From positions 73,886,532 through 73,950,531 of the forward strand of contig CM073591.1 in NCBI GenBank assembly GCA_037074705.1: DNA of 64,000 bases, in the 5' to 3' direction. Shown here piece after piece: positions 36,901 to 43,400 of this stretch (position 1 is its first letter; the number at the start of each line of letters is the position of its first letter). Both the position numbers and the translations under genes were made by a program. This stretch comes from Zhengitettix transpicula. Taxonomy: Eukaryota > Arthropoda > Insecta > Orthoptera > Tetrigidae. Under the pieces are notes generated by a model, which worked only from the letters and a program-made list of their open reading frames with translations, did no database searches and was not told where the DNA came from.

Positions 36901-37058
36901 GAATTAATTATCATCATATGTTGTAAGAAATACAACTTACTTGTTTCTGTAGGAGTCTGACGTCGAAAGTGATCACGTCACTAATGGGTTCGCCGTCTTC
37001 AGTGACGTAATACACGAGTAAATGACTCACAGGCGCCATCACAGCTTGAACCGTAAAC
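1243..37058 (-). CDS. Alpha-2-macroglobulin family protein, CPAMD8-like, lacking the thioester (partial gene, 11 exons)
   Basis: This entry joins eleven exons: 37058-36941, 35398-35241, 34791-34552, 28987-28765, 21544-21394, 20810-20664, 18872-18678, 16343-16130, 6102-5920, 5663-5454 and 1483-1243. Together they give 2,080 nt, about 693 codons. Every junction is AG/GT and in phase, and no stop occurs in the joined frame. The order of modules (MG5, MG6 with bait-like stretch, MG7, CUB linker, inserted FA-methyltransferase-like domain, CUB/TED) is that of CPAMD8-like alpha-2-macroglobulins. Members are secreted or cell-surface glycoproteins; some act as protease traps or opsonins, others (insect Mcr type) as structural proteins. 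At least five N-glycosylation sequons (NSS, NHS, NMT, NGS, NTT) fit passage through the ER. The thioester GCGEQ is absent. Both gene ends lie outside what can be seen: signal peptide and MG1-MG4 upstream, rest of TED and MG8 downstream. Family assignment is firm; the CPAMD8-like subgroup rests on the inserted domain. Confidence 0.85.
2030..2215. repeat. CAACA/TGTTG-rich inverted-motif patch
   Basis: The motifs CAACATTGTTG, CAACAATGTTG and TTGCCAACAA-like units recur in both orientations within about 190 bases, and a short perfect palindrome (CCCACAGCCTGTGGG) lies in the middle. A weak outer pair, CGGAGCTG near 1999 and CAGCTCCG near 2220, could be the ends of a small transposon. I do not recognise the family. 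Confidence 0.35.
4090..4109. repeat. (GT)n microsatellite
   Basis: About ten uninterrupted GT dinucleotides followed by a G-rich run. Confidence 0.9.
4397..4473 (-). mobile_element. 3'-end fragment of the local poly(A) retroposon family
   Basis: A run of T followed by a diverged copy of 'GGCTACATGAGGGTGATCCA', then an 'aactccccttt..ata.catgggaagggat' stretch. This equals the 3' terminus of the elements at 29-34 kb, with the poly(A) tail on the minus strand. Only about 75 bp of the element is present, as expected from extreme 5' truncation. Confidence 0.65.
4920..5146. repeat. Near-perfect 105-bp foldback, Penelope-like terminal-repeat type
   Basis: Arms 4920-5024 and 5042-5146 are reverse complements with two mismatches, around a 17-base loop. 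The translated frames on both strands are identical only because of this symmetry and are not genes. Read on the plus strand, the right arm contains GATGACGG ... CCGTC directly followed by GAAACGTCG. This is the order stem II, GAAA, cleavage triplet of hammerhead-like motifs found in Penelope-like elements; the 5' core reads CTAGAAGA rather than CTGANGA. Assignment to Penelope-like DNA is inference. Confidence 0.75.
5454..5663 (-). CDS. Exon j: first TED helices of the A2M-like protein
   Basis: The exon is 210 nt, acceptor TTTTCCAG|CTTAGT, donor AGCCACAG|GTAAGG, phases 2 to 2. 'SLVTTLAAFSPLPVLDHAAS' aligns with the 'NMv.laPniyvl.YL' helix that follows GCGEQ. 'DILAAQLQALLVFRKADGSF' aligns with 'a...i..Gyq.qL.yr..DGSf'. 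Between the two helices lies a Ser/Thr/Pro-rich loop of about 20 residues (SSESNTTSDSPTHAP) with an N-T-T sequon, longer than usual. There is no cysteine. Only a 256-base intron separates it from exon i. Confidence 0.87.
5664..5919 (-). other. Intron j/i (256 bp)
   Basis: Smallest intron of the gene, AT-rich, with GT and AG ends. It splits the codon right at the position where the thioester motif would end. Confidence 0.8.
5920..6102 (-). CDS. Exon i: CUB strand leading into the TED, thioester region
   Basis: The exon is 183 nt, acceptor TTATTTTTTAG|GGTCTG, donor CCAGCAG|GTAAAA, phases 2 to 2. It opens 'VWNYNEEAGFSQVLHLDVPR', continues 'PVVPGSEQGSLTVSGGLALP' (A2M pattern 'p..vvpgSe.a.v.v.Gd.lg.t') and ends 'AQHLLALGESS', aligned with 'dnLlrlP.GCGEQ'. 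Neither the Cys nor the Gln of the thioester is present; only a G-E pair remains nearby. The exon has no cysteine. The open frame on the opposite strand at the same place is a shadow. Confidence 0.86.
10960..11290. other. GC-richer island in the large intron, unassigned
   Basis: About 330 bases with many CpGs stand out from the AT-rich intron. Five overlapping frames are open on both strands, the result of composition rather than coding, and none resembles a known protein. It may be an old repeat, an enhancer or an unrecognised exon. No splice-flanked frame fits the phase 2 needed between exons h and i, which already join correctly. Confidence 0.3.
15163..15197 (+). mobile_element. RTE-type LINE 3' terminus
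   Basis: 'TTCACGCGAGCAAAGACGCG' followed by GGAAACAGTTAGTA resembles the conserved RTE/BovB-like 3' end (consensus remembered as ACGCGGGCGAAGCCGCGGGCAACAGCTAGTA), followed by an A/T-rich tail. Only the terminus is visible. Confidence 0.5.
16130..16343 (-). CDS. Exon h: second half of inserted FA-methyltransferase-like domain
   Basis: The exon is 214 nt, acceptor TTAACTGCAG|GGTACG, donor GAATTCAG|GTAAAC, phases 1 to 2. 'GLLSGEVFRTFWLSWDRGVL', 'LGKGPQLHSETLLTW' and 'VSHLGLASGWGTPAEF' reproduce the end of the Methyltransf_FA domain (pattern 'l....fr.FWisw..g.i.vG.g......f..w.d.....v.yvglstg.g..g.w'). The hallmark tryptophans and the GKG turn are kept, so the fold is probably intact. Confidence 0.88.
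16344..18677 (-). other. Intron h/g (2,334 bp)
   Basis: AT-rich intron. A GC-richer patch at about 17340-17700 has overlapping frames on both strands with no recognisable product. Nothing else is seen. Confidence 0.65.
18678..18872 (-). CDS. Exon g: first half of inserted FA-methyltransferase-like domain
   Basis: The exon is 195 nt, acceptor TTCTTGCAG|AAAAGT, donor TCCCACG|GTGAGT, phases 1 to 1, so it is a symmetric exon. The translation has 'FRLEWLPAPRNRAGLVFEAR', 'ARNALFVLSD' and 'YQVMLGDTTWIGRG'. This is the pattern 'f.f.v.a...a.i.ls.....yeivigg..nt.s.ir' of the farnesoic acid O-methyltransferase-like domain (Methyltransf_FA). The domain is known inserted in the CUB region of CPAMD8-like A2Ms; no methyltransferase activity should be assumed. 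Its presence between 'VRPEGL' and the TED is the main reason for the CPAMD8-like label. Confidence 0.85.
18873..20663 (-). other. Intron g/f (1,791 bp)
   Basis: AT-rich intron with short TA runs near 19370. The frames at 19727-20061 have no family resemblance. Confidence 0.65.
20664..20810 (-). CDS. Exon f: MG7 to CUB linker of the A2M-like protein
   Basis: The exon is 147 nt, acceptor TACTTGCAG|CTGAGG, donor CCAACG|GTAAGT, phases 1 to 1. It contains two cysteines (SCSEP, YFCANG), an N-G-S sequon and 'TTLVRPEGLRR', the conserved 'l.VkPEGi.r' linker that ends MG7 and opens the CUB domain in all A2M/TEP proteins. The FA-methyltransferase-like insertion begins directly after it, in the next exon. 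Confidence 0.88.
20811..21393 (-). other. Intron f/e (583 bp)
   Basis: Unremarkable AT-rich intron with GT and AG ends. No repeat is recognised. Confidence 0.7.
21394..21544 (-). CDS. Exon e: MG7 of the A2M-like protein
   Basis: The exon is 151 nt, acceptor CGTTTGCAG|GTGACA, donor ATGACAG|GTTAAG, phases 0 to 1. It continues MG7 with VTALLALTEGAHFL, then 'LRLGPHGATSLVVRVVVTSP', matching the A2M pattern '...l..gg..sv.F.v.p...G'. An N-M-T sequon sits at the end. The ATG in the upstream intron sequence that keeps this frame open is not used; the exon begins at the acceptor. Confidence 0.88.
24474..24683. mobile_element. MITE with about 29-bp terminal inverted repeats, TA-flanked
   Basis: The left end TATAGTCGGTTCCACGAAAA and the reverse complement of the right end TATAGTCTGCGCCACGAAAA agree over most of 29 bases, including an uninterrupted CCACGAAAATGTAATA. 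The element is about 210 bp with no coding capacity, and TA occurs at both outer ends, as in Tc1/mariner-type insertions. The superfamily is inferred from the TA flanks only. Confidence 0.7.
24871..24922. repeat. Compound (TG)n(AG)n microsatellite
   Basis: About 13 TG units followed after three bases by about 11 AG units. Confidence 0.92.
26745..27165. repeat. GC-richer patch with small tandem duplications, unassigned
   Basis: An imperfect 33-bp duplication ('GTAGCCAGCAGTCGAAGATG' / 'GTAGCCAGAAGCCGAAGATG') lies at 26813-26870. A CCCTTCCTCAATC doublet lies at 27080-27107 and a TGAGCGGCCG doublet at 27051-27074. A long minus-strand frame is open (26727-26972) but resembles nothing I know. The patch ends in the left arm of the inverted pair described next and may be part of an LTR or transposon. 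Confidence 0.4.
27095..27584. repeat. 61-bp inverted repeat pair with internal TATA motifs
   Basis: Arms 27095-27155 and 27524-27584 are reverse complements with five mismatches, around a 368-bp AT-rich spacer. Each arm contains AGGTATAAAGTTTTCC pointing towards the centre. No target duplication is visible outside the arms. It could be a non-autonomous foldback transposon or two LTR fragments in opposite orientation. Confidence 0.65.
27587..27860 (+). mobile_element. Possible solo LTR with adjoining primer-binding-like site
   Basis: The sequence starts TGTTGTCC and ends TTCA, with a TATA-like CTATAAAC inside, AATAAA motifs near the end, and TGGCGCC two bases after the terminal CA, the usual start of a tRNA primer-binding site in LTR retrotransposons. 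No second LTR and no gag or pol sequence is seen nearby. The call is tentative. Confidence 0.3.
28678..28711 (+). mobile_element. RTE-type LINE 3' terminus (second copy)
   Basis: 'TTCACGGGAGCGAAGCCGCT' followed by GGGAGCAGCTGTAA is a closer match to the RTE 3' consensus than the copy at 15.2 kb. It lies 54 bases past the donor of exon d, inside intron e/d. Confidence 0.5.
28765..28987 (-). CDS. Exon d: MG6/MG7 (A2M domain core) of the A2M-like protein
   Basis: The exon is 223 nt, acceptor CTATTTCAG|TGGTAG, donor ATGGAC|GTAAGC, entering in phase 2 and leaving in phase 0. It carries the strongest family match in the window. 'HTIAVPQDPGKWSLRALSL' equals the 'l.vPDsitsWv..a.sl' strand. 'SVFRPLSVSFGLPASLRVGE' equals the 'v..pffv.l.lPysv.rGE' MG7 signature. 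'RIGNSANSCMDV' equals 'v.Ny....c..v'. Reading frame and splice sites are unambiguous, and overlapping open frames on both strands are shadows of this exon. Confidence 0.92.
29107..29645 (-). mobile_element. Retroposon copy A with 15-bp target duplication
   Basis: The element occupies 29122-29630, and the direct repeat TTCTGATTATATATA lies on both sides (29107-29121 and 29631-29645). A T run at the left is the poly(A) tail of a minus-strand insertion; the conserved 3' end reads CATGTAGCCTGTTGCCCT-A(n) in sense in the plus-strand copies, CTCATGTAGCCTGTTGCCCT being the consensus. These are hallmarks of target-primed reverse transcription. The frames inside (for example the one beginning MSHALPIAGEEF) recur in other copies because the DNA is repeated. 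It is the 3' part of a LINE or a SINE of about 0.5 kb; the family is unknown to me. Confidence 0.85.
29834..30170 (-). mobile_element. Retroposon copy B, diverged, 13-bp target duplication
   Basis: The element lies at 29847-30157 in the same orientation as copy A, flanked by TTGTTTTGTAGTT at 29834-29846 and 30158-30170. Its 3' terminus differs from the other copies (GTGTAGCCAGACTATG in place of the GGCAACAGGCTACATG block). It carries many substitutions, so it is older or of another subfamily. Confidence 0.8.
30211..30323 (+). mobile_element. Retroposon copy C1, 3' fragment
   Basis: Starts at TTCCTCTACCTTTCCGCATC and runs to TTGCCCT plus an A-rich tail, about 110 bp. It is strongly 5'-truncated and in plus orientation. 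Confidence 0.8.
30324..30385 (+). mobile_element. Retroposon copy C2, 3' fragment
   Basis: GGGGAGTTGCCCAAAGTGGA through TTGCCCT and an A-rich tail, about 60 bp, directly abutting the tail of C1. It is either an insertion into that tail or a partial tandem duplication. Confidence 0.75.
30386..30972 (+). mobile_element. Retroposon copy D, longest copy
   Basis: The element is 30393-30965, with a short possible target duplication AAAAAGC on each side. It extends further 5' than the others and begins with two adjacent hairpins made of CCTGCGAG...CGCAGG units (30411-30464). Its body matches copy A end to end, then ends TGTTGCCCTAAAAGGAAA. No tRNA-like promoter boxes are seen, which favours a LINE 3' part over a tRNA-derived SINE. 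Confidence 0.8.
32252..32778 (+). mobile_element. Internally deleted mariner transposon
   Basis: The left end CGAGGGTCACTCCAAAGGTA and the reverse complement of the right end CAAAGGTAACTCCAAAAGTA are imperfect terminal inverted repeats of about 28 bp. A TA precedes the left end. At 527 bp it is well under the usual mariner length of about 1.3 kb. The inside keeps the 5' part of a transposase frame and lacks the catalytic DDD region. Confidence 0.82.
32409..32722 (+). pseudogene. Mariner transposase remnant (N-terminal helix-turn-helix part)
   Basis: A first segment (VAAALDIRQTQRYVIEFFF, 32409-32466) is followed by a stop and frame change. A second segment from about 32484 continues with SSVSRCVSRLRGERGHANIR, DTSRSGRPHTA and KRITVKEL. 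These match the mariner N-terminal pattern 'r.vI.fl', 'tv.rWv.rfr.G...i.d..RsGRP.ta' and 'd.Ri.v.ela'. The DDD catalytic domain is deleted, so it cannot encode active transposase. Confidence 0.75.
33119..33367 (+). mobile_element. Retroposon copy E, 5'-truncated, 12-bp target duplication
   Basis: The element is 33131-33355, flanked by ATAAAAACGATG at 33119-33130 and 33356-33367. It starts in the middle of the unit (CCCGACCTACCCGATGCAGG) and ends with the shared 3' terminus and an A-rich tail. Confidence 0.85.
33378..33810 (+). mobile_element. Retroposon copy F, next to copy E
   Basis: Starts CGAGGCACCTCGGCCTGTTC about ten bases after the right target repeat of copy E, and ends with GTAGCCTGTAACCTT and an A-rich tail. 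It is followed by AAAAACGATG (33801-33810), a third occurrence of the target motif seen around copy E. Confidence 0.82.
34552..34791 (-). CDS. Exon c: MG6 with bait-like segment of the A2M-like protein
   Basis: The exon is 240 nt, acceptor TTTGACAG|TTCAAA, donor ATCACAG|GTAACA, phases 2 to 2. 'LDFLDAGVDFF' corresponds to the 'D.FedaGl.v.tn' segment of A2Ms. After it comes a charged, proline- and glycine-containing stretch (REIEPADRKGRPGLVGEEGE). It sits where the protease bait region lies in classical A2Ms and contains several Lys/Arg cleavage options. The exon ends 'RLWLWKCFN', the equivalent of the conserved 'FPETWLW' motif with the FPET part changed. The junction with the next exon forms an N-H-S sequon. 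That the segment works as a bait is inference from position. Confidence 0.87.
34792..35240 (-). other. Intron c/b (449 bp)
   Basis: AT-rich intron, GTCAGC donor, TTTGACAG acceptor. The frame of exon c stays open a little way into it, but the family match starts at the acceptor. Confidence 0.8.
35241..35398 (-). CDS. Exon b: start of MG6 of the A2M-like protein
   Basis: The exon is 158 nt, acceptor CTTATAG|GTGAGC, donor AACAG|GTCAGC, entering in phase 0 and leaving in phase 2. It opens with VSLSGEHKDFWLPGQALDVK followed by VTAEPGSIVCLVGG, matching the A2M pattern 'v.ls......PG..v.l.v.a.pgS.vcl'. Usual A2Ms continue with a 'vDkSvlLL' strand; here that stretch reads GGRAGGGDATRLPP, so the hydrophobic strand is replaced by a glycine-rich segment. 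The junction codon makes an N-S-S sequon. Confidence 0.88.
35399..36940 (-). other. Intron b/a (1,542 bp)
   Basis: Plain AT-rich intron. No repeat, exon or other feature is recognised. Confidence 0.75.
36941..37058 (-). CDS. Exon a: end of MG5 of the A2M-like protein
   Basis: The exon is 118 nt. The acceptor is a pyrimidine-rich TTTTCTCTACTTAAG and the donor is CAA|GTAAGT. The first base completes a codon begun in an unseen upstream exon; the donor is phase 0. The translation contains 'MAPVSHLLVYYVTEDGEPIS', the signature strand pair of the A2M/TEP bait-region domain (family pattern MAP-x-a-x-LLVYYVxxDGE). It is the most upstream exon that I can recognise. At least one further 5' exon must exist because the exon starts mid-codon. 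Confidence 0.88.
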
Positions 37059-37467
37059 CTTAAGTAGAGAAAACAAAGATTAGAGTTAATTATTTAAGTT
37101 TAATTATATAAAAATCGATTGATTGGATTTACATGTAAATAATATTCAGGATAAATGGTTTAATAAATTTTTCGGTAGAAGTCACATAAAAGAGCCACAA
37201 TTTCAGAAAAGATTTATCTCTCATTTAACGAGGAAACTATATTGAAAAAAACAGCAACTTTTAGCCTTTTTGGACATTTATTTAACTGCAATTTGCTGAT
37301 GCTAGCACGACGTAATGAAATACTCAGTAAACCGATAAATTAAAAAATATACATGAACTTATACGTTAGGATATTCTGAGGAAATCGCTGTGTTTATTCT
37401 GTGAAAGCACCACCTGAACAAAAGGTATATTCCGTAAAAACATAATATTTGTTTGATAAATAATATA

Positions 37468-37498
<31 letters not shown>

Positions 37499-40400
37499 AT
37501 ATTTTTACGTTAGCTTTTTCGTATTCATGAACAGATTACGTTGTTTTTGGACACTATCGCAAATGTGATATAAAAAGGTTTTAACTCGAAAAGGAACAGG
37601 CATAAAATTAATAAGCTGAAGTTTTTGTAATGGACGTGAAATATAATCAAATAGCAGCCTATTAAGCAGAGAAAATTTAATTCCCCATTTTGAAACAAAA
37701 TACATATCCAACACGACGTTCTTTTTTCCTCGGCCGCAATGTGTTGGGAAGCTGTGCGGTATAAATTTTTGTCAACTTAAGTTTTTTTATAATAAATTGT
37801 AATTGAGTGTATCATCTATATACATGCAGAGGGACGAAACTTCGTGTTTTATATGTATTGCGTTTCAAATTGCTGCATTTTTATTTAATTTAAATATGAA
37901 GTCAGATTATTGTAATTATTAAAAATAATCGTATCAAGTAGATCATGACTATTTTGTGTATTTACTAATCCAGAACTCTGGCTACGTTTGTAGAAGATAC
38001 TGATAAAATGCATCATGGCAAAGATTCGAGATCAGTAATTTCATAGATAAAGTTAGTAAATATCGTTTTCGATTTTTATTTACCGAATGATCCGACTCAA
38101 AAACTAATAAGATATATGGGTGTAGGTTTGATGTAATGTGGATGTATTTATGTAAGTGCTCGGGATAAATTAAGTGAGCGATAATTTAATCTCAATGAAA
38201 AGATTTCTTCGGAGCCATTGAAAAGAGATTCAATTTAAATAATAATATTTCATCTATAATATTTTTACACATAGTAATTCAAAGCAAATCTTATGTGGAA
38301 ACGTTTTTCTTTTCTGCCACGCACGTCGCAACCTAAAGAGCTGTTCAGCTTTCATTTAGCGTCTGGACGCTCACTTGGCAGTTCTCTTGAGTTATCAGTC
38401 CCCGACTTGGATACAATAAACGCTATTGAGGTGAAAGGAGCGAGATCCCGAGATTGAAAGGCACCGGGCTCGCCAGGCTTGGGGCTACTTGCTAAGTTAA
38501 ACAGCTCCTCCACTCTTCACTCTTTGCTTCGTAATTGTAGTGAGTTCCGACGCCTCTCAGGGGCGCTTTTGAAGCCGCCGAAGCGGCGATGTCTGTCACC
38601 AGTTCTTCACCATTCAACACAGCCACCAATGCGTGAATGCACGCACTTTTCACCGCGAAACAAGCGCAGTAACGTTTTAATTGCTGGAATTTTGCGGCCT
38701 ATCTTAACATGCAAGTGGGAGACGTCTACAATGCTTTACTTGATTTATAACTTGGGGGAGAGAAATGCGTCAACACCTTTCATAAATATAAGGAGCAGCG
38801 GAAGTTCTAAGTACACGCAGAACAAAGTAACGCCCAGTTTGATGCTTTCATGAGGCAAAATAATATTTTACAGAAATAATTAAGACTGCAATAAAGATTT
38901 ATCAATTTCTCTTATCACATTATTGAATAATATTGTTTTTACTAAATAGAATTGGATTTGAATAATGCGGCTAGCAGTTGAAAATTGCTACGCAATTGAT
39001 AGAAAAAAATCAAAATATACCTACTAACTATATATTTTTATTCCTTACAATTGGCCATGTTGAAATTCCTGTTCACCAGTGTCGCGAATTAAAATAAAAG
39101 ATGTGTAATAAAAGTGAAATAATCAGAAAATTGTATAACACTGGTAAAATAAATGAAAATAAATTTCACTCAAAACATGTACATTGATTAATTGATAATT
39201 GATTACAAGAATAAAAGGACATAAAGCCTATTTCAAATTTACAGTCAGCAAACACAATCTATAATTTTAATAGCAGTTTTCATTTTTAAAACCCCAGAAT
39301 ATTGGAGCAGGAGAATTATTTCAGAAATGCAAATTATTAAAACCATTACAACACTGTCAATATTAAATTTACACACCGAAAAAATCGTATGATCTCATAT
39401 TGTAAGTGCTTTAGTGAATCTGCATTGGATTATAGGTCTTTACTTTCCTTGACATTCTGTATTAAAATGTTGTTAGACAATTCTTTGTTTCTAAAATTAA
39501 AGTTGGTCTGAAAATTAAGGTTCTATAATTATTTATTAACTTTCATTCAAGCCGAGAAGAAATGAATCAATACCAGTAGATATAATGGAACTACAACTCA
39601 AAAACGATATAATTAATTGGTAATACGAGTTCAAACCATACTGATTCTCTGATTCTGAACTTAAGAAATATATATTCCGTGTTGTATTATTCCGTGGAGA
39701 CAAGTTACTACTCAGTTGCAGTTGGTGAGCGGTTAAATACAGTCGTGATTTTACAATTTACCAGAAAATGTCGGATACCAAAAGTGATCAGATCGTGTAC
39801 ATCAGATTTCTACCTACAAAGACGGTAAGATTTACAAAATAATTCTTGAAATTGTGGTTATAAATGTGTGTTCTATTCCGCAAATAAAGTTTACTACAGT
39901 AGGGAAAAGTAGTTCAAGTGAAGATGGTGTAGATATTGCGCAGTCTCATGGTAAGGGTACCGATAAACTGAAATATTTATAACAGCGGAAGGAACGTATA
40001 CAAATGCCTGTTAAATCATCGGAGACTGAAGGCAATCACCAGTAAATGTAGATATCACGTGAATAAACAAAGTTACGGTATCAGTTTCGTTGTTTTCCTT
40101 TTTTAAACTTATGTATAACTAAGCCGCAACAAATTGGAAAATACGGGTAAGCCATGTGAATAAGTAAGTCTTTGGGCTTCGTTGTATTATGATGAGTACT
40201 TTAAAGATAAGATGAGAACGGTCTTAGATATTAATATTTCTTTTGATTAAAATTCATTCAATCAAACCAGTCTGTCGCGAAATATGGAACCTTAAAGTCC
40301 ACCAAATTTTATTGGTAAAATTGAACACTCCTTCAAAATTAAACAAAGAGAACAACGCTCGGATGTTGGGAAATACTCGTTTCTGAACACAGAGATTAGG

Positions 40401-43400
40401 GATGTTCAAATCCATGGAAGACCTCTAGCGACTCTACCAAAGAATAGCAAAGGTGCGAAAAACAGGCTAGATAAAGTGTTTAAAGAAAGCTGAGTAGATA
40501 ATAAGTATTGAATAAATGTAAGTAATAATTTTCTTTTTTTATTATTTACTTTGTAATTTAAGTTCAAATATAGACCTAAAATTGTATACATAATTATAGC
40601 TGCTACCAAGTCTATACTTAATTACAGTTCAGGAATTCATTCGTTCACGTGAATAAACCGAATTTGTAAAGAACCTTCGAGCTGTTACTTTTCAACAGGT
40701 CGTCAAAGTAATGCAGAAACTGTGTCTTGCACATAAATATAAAAGTTTTTGAAGTGCCAGGAACTGCCCTTTTAGTGTATGCTGAACGAATTGCGTAACG
40801 AAATACTATCTAGCGAGTAAAGTGCTGTACTTAAATTTTACAGTTAAACCGTAGTTTTATAAGCATACTTCATTTTTTAGCCTTAGTATTACTTTAAAAG
40901 TTCCATAATAAATTTAATATAAAATTGTTGTAGCTCTTGTCGCGTTGTGTAGAAATGTGTCTGATTGATATTTTAGTCGTCTCACTATCGTAGATGGAAG
41001 TTCTTAAAATGCCACCGTAATAGTCATTTAAACGGTTAAAATCCCAAAATTACTGACTCTAGAACATATGGTTGAAATTGAAATAAAAATCATGAAAAAG
41101 TCTAATAAAAAATACAAAATCAAATAAGTATAATTTAGGTATAATGACTTTCTTGGAAATGTGAATATTTATTAAAATACCGTCTTAAAAATGTTTAATG
41201 TTATTCAACTTGCTGTAGAATTTTTTTTTGAGGACAGTTGAAATTTTGAGCATTTTGGATAGGACGGTGAATAAATAAATAAATAATAGATGGCAGAAAA
41301 TCCTCTATGGAGTAGTTTCACTCGTACTGTCGTGAAAAACAAAAAATACATGGTAATTAAAGTTATCATTTTAGTGCATATATGCAACATAACTTTTAGT
41401 ATCACTCAAAAGGAATTTGTTGGTTTCTAAGAGAGCCAATTTGTGATGCTGATATGAAACATGCACTTAAGGGAATATGAAATTTTTGGCATCCGTGGAC
41501 TTGTTAAAACATGTCTGTCCTAGCTTTCTGTTAGTCAATCCCTCAGGGCAGATTTTTTCCACCCGCCGGTCACCTTCAGAATATTTATTTTCAGTGGTTC
41601 CTTTATGTTTTTTTCAAGAAAGAAAATTTAAGCGTCATTCTCAGTGAATTATAATTGCCCTAAACTAATAATTATCCAGTTAATGTGAATTATTCATAAA
41701 GAAGACCTAATTATATGTTGCATATGTACATCATCATGAGCCAAATTGACTTTTGTCACGTTTGAAACCTTTTTGGTTATTTTTCCGTATTGTATTAGCA
41801 AAAATACATGTTAAAAATTTAGTTTAAAAAGTACAATAACTCATGAACTAAAGGCTTAAAGTCATAAAATATACACCGCGAAGAATAAGTTGTTATGGTT
41901 TTCGGGCAACGAAGCTTATTAATATTTTGAAATTTGTTTCATTCGATTTATTTTATTCTATTAGTCCTCGTATGAGGAAATAGGATACGGCAATACATAA
42001 AATTACTATATAATATACTACAATTATAAATAATTAGAAGTTAACATAAAAATACTAAAATTCGGGAACAAAAATTTCCCTGTCCAATATAAGTAAAATA
42101 TATTAATAATAACAAGAATAATAATTCTTATTTTATACGTATAAGCTGTTCAAAAATTCAGTTTTTTTTGGTTTGTCAGAAGTCGTTTGACCTTACATTT
42201 TTTTTTTAATATTTATTTTAATTAATGATATATACTCGTGGTCGTATTAAGACATAATAAGTTTTCTATTTAAGCAAACGATCTGCTTCAAGACATGTAT
42301 TGGCATCAAAATTTAGTCTGAACTGCTCACTTTACTAAGTATCCAGTATATATTCCTCATTAACGACACGATGATACATTATTTGGATACTCCAAAGCGG
42401 TCCTTTACCTCTCACACATTTGTGCTATATAAAAATGTAGAATGCAGTCCGACATTTTATGTAGTTATCGATTATTTATACTAAATGCCGTATCGAAGCG
42501 TCAAAGAAGAGGAATTCACTTATTTATTATGAAAAAAATATGAACTATAATTAAGTGTGATTCATTTTATAGAAATTAATGTACCTAAGCCACTGATAAA
42601 GACCATCATTATAATTTCACGGTTTCCTTAATGACTCACAAAATTCGAATCGTAACAGAAGGCGCATTCTTGCGCGTAACAGAATCCCCTGTTTCGTAGA
42701 TGTTGAGTTCCCTTGTAATGACATGCACACGGAGAATGAAGAGTGGGAGAAAATCCGGTTTGTTAAGGGCGGTAAAAGAAGACTCCCCCCATGTTTTTTC
42801 ACGAGTGTCAAGTGACTTCTGCTGCATGCACATATAACTACAAAGACAGACGGGGGAAGGGACTGACGGTATTTGAGTAGAGCGTGAACGTAATTTTGGA
42901 GTAGGGAAGCAAGTGGGTAAAAGCAAGGGTTGTTGCAGGATTGGATTTCCAACAAACGTGGAGCGTACGCGAGAAAATATCTACAACAATCTTATGATAT
43001 TCCGTGGTGTGTAACAAAAATGACTTTACAAGATTATAGTAATTTATTGAAACAAATTACAAAATAAATATGGTGTTACTTTAAATCAAAACACATCAAA
43101 TTTTTTCCAAGTAGTTATTGTGGGTCGATGTGACTTCCGTTCGTCATACGGCATAATAAATTACAGTAAGCTTGTATATTTGGTGTGTTCCTTAAGATTT
43201 ACTCTGTATTAGCGAAATCAGAAAAAAATTATAATTTAAATTTTATAATAATTATAATAAAAAAATGAAGCAAGAAATTTTTAAACCATAAGATTAGTTC
43301 AAATCCGTGTAATGTGCTACGAAAATTATTAAATAAACGTACTAGTATAATGAAGGTTGAATTTTTTACACAAAAACGGACGTAAATTAACAATGGCGCG

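Noticed and set aside
38479..38853. 124-codon plus-strand frame in a GC-richer patch
   Set aside because: No recognisable domain, and the minus strand is also partly open; composition explains it. Kept only as part of the intron description.
42617..42955. 112- and 96-codon overlapping minus-strand frames
   Set aside because: No domain and no A2M similarity; not compatible with any predicted junction.
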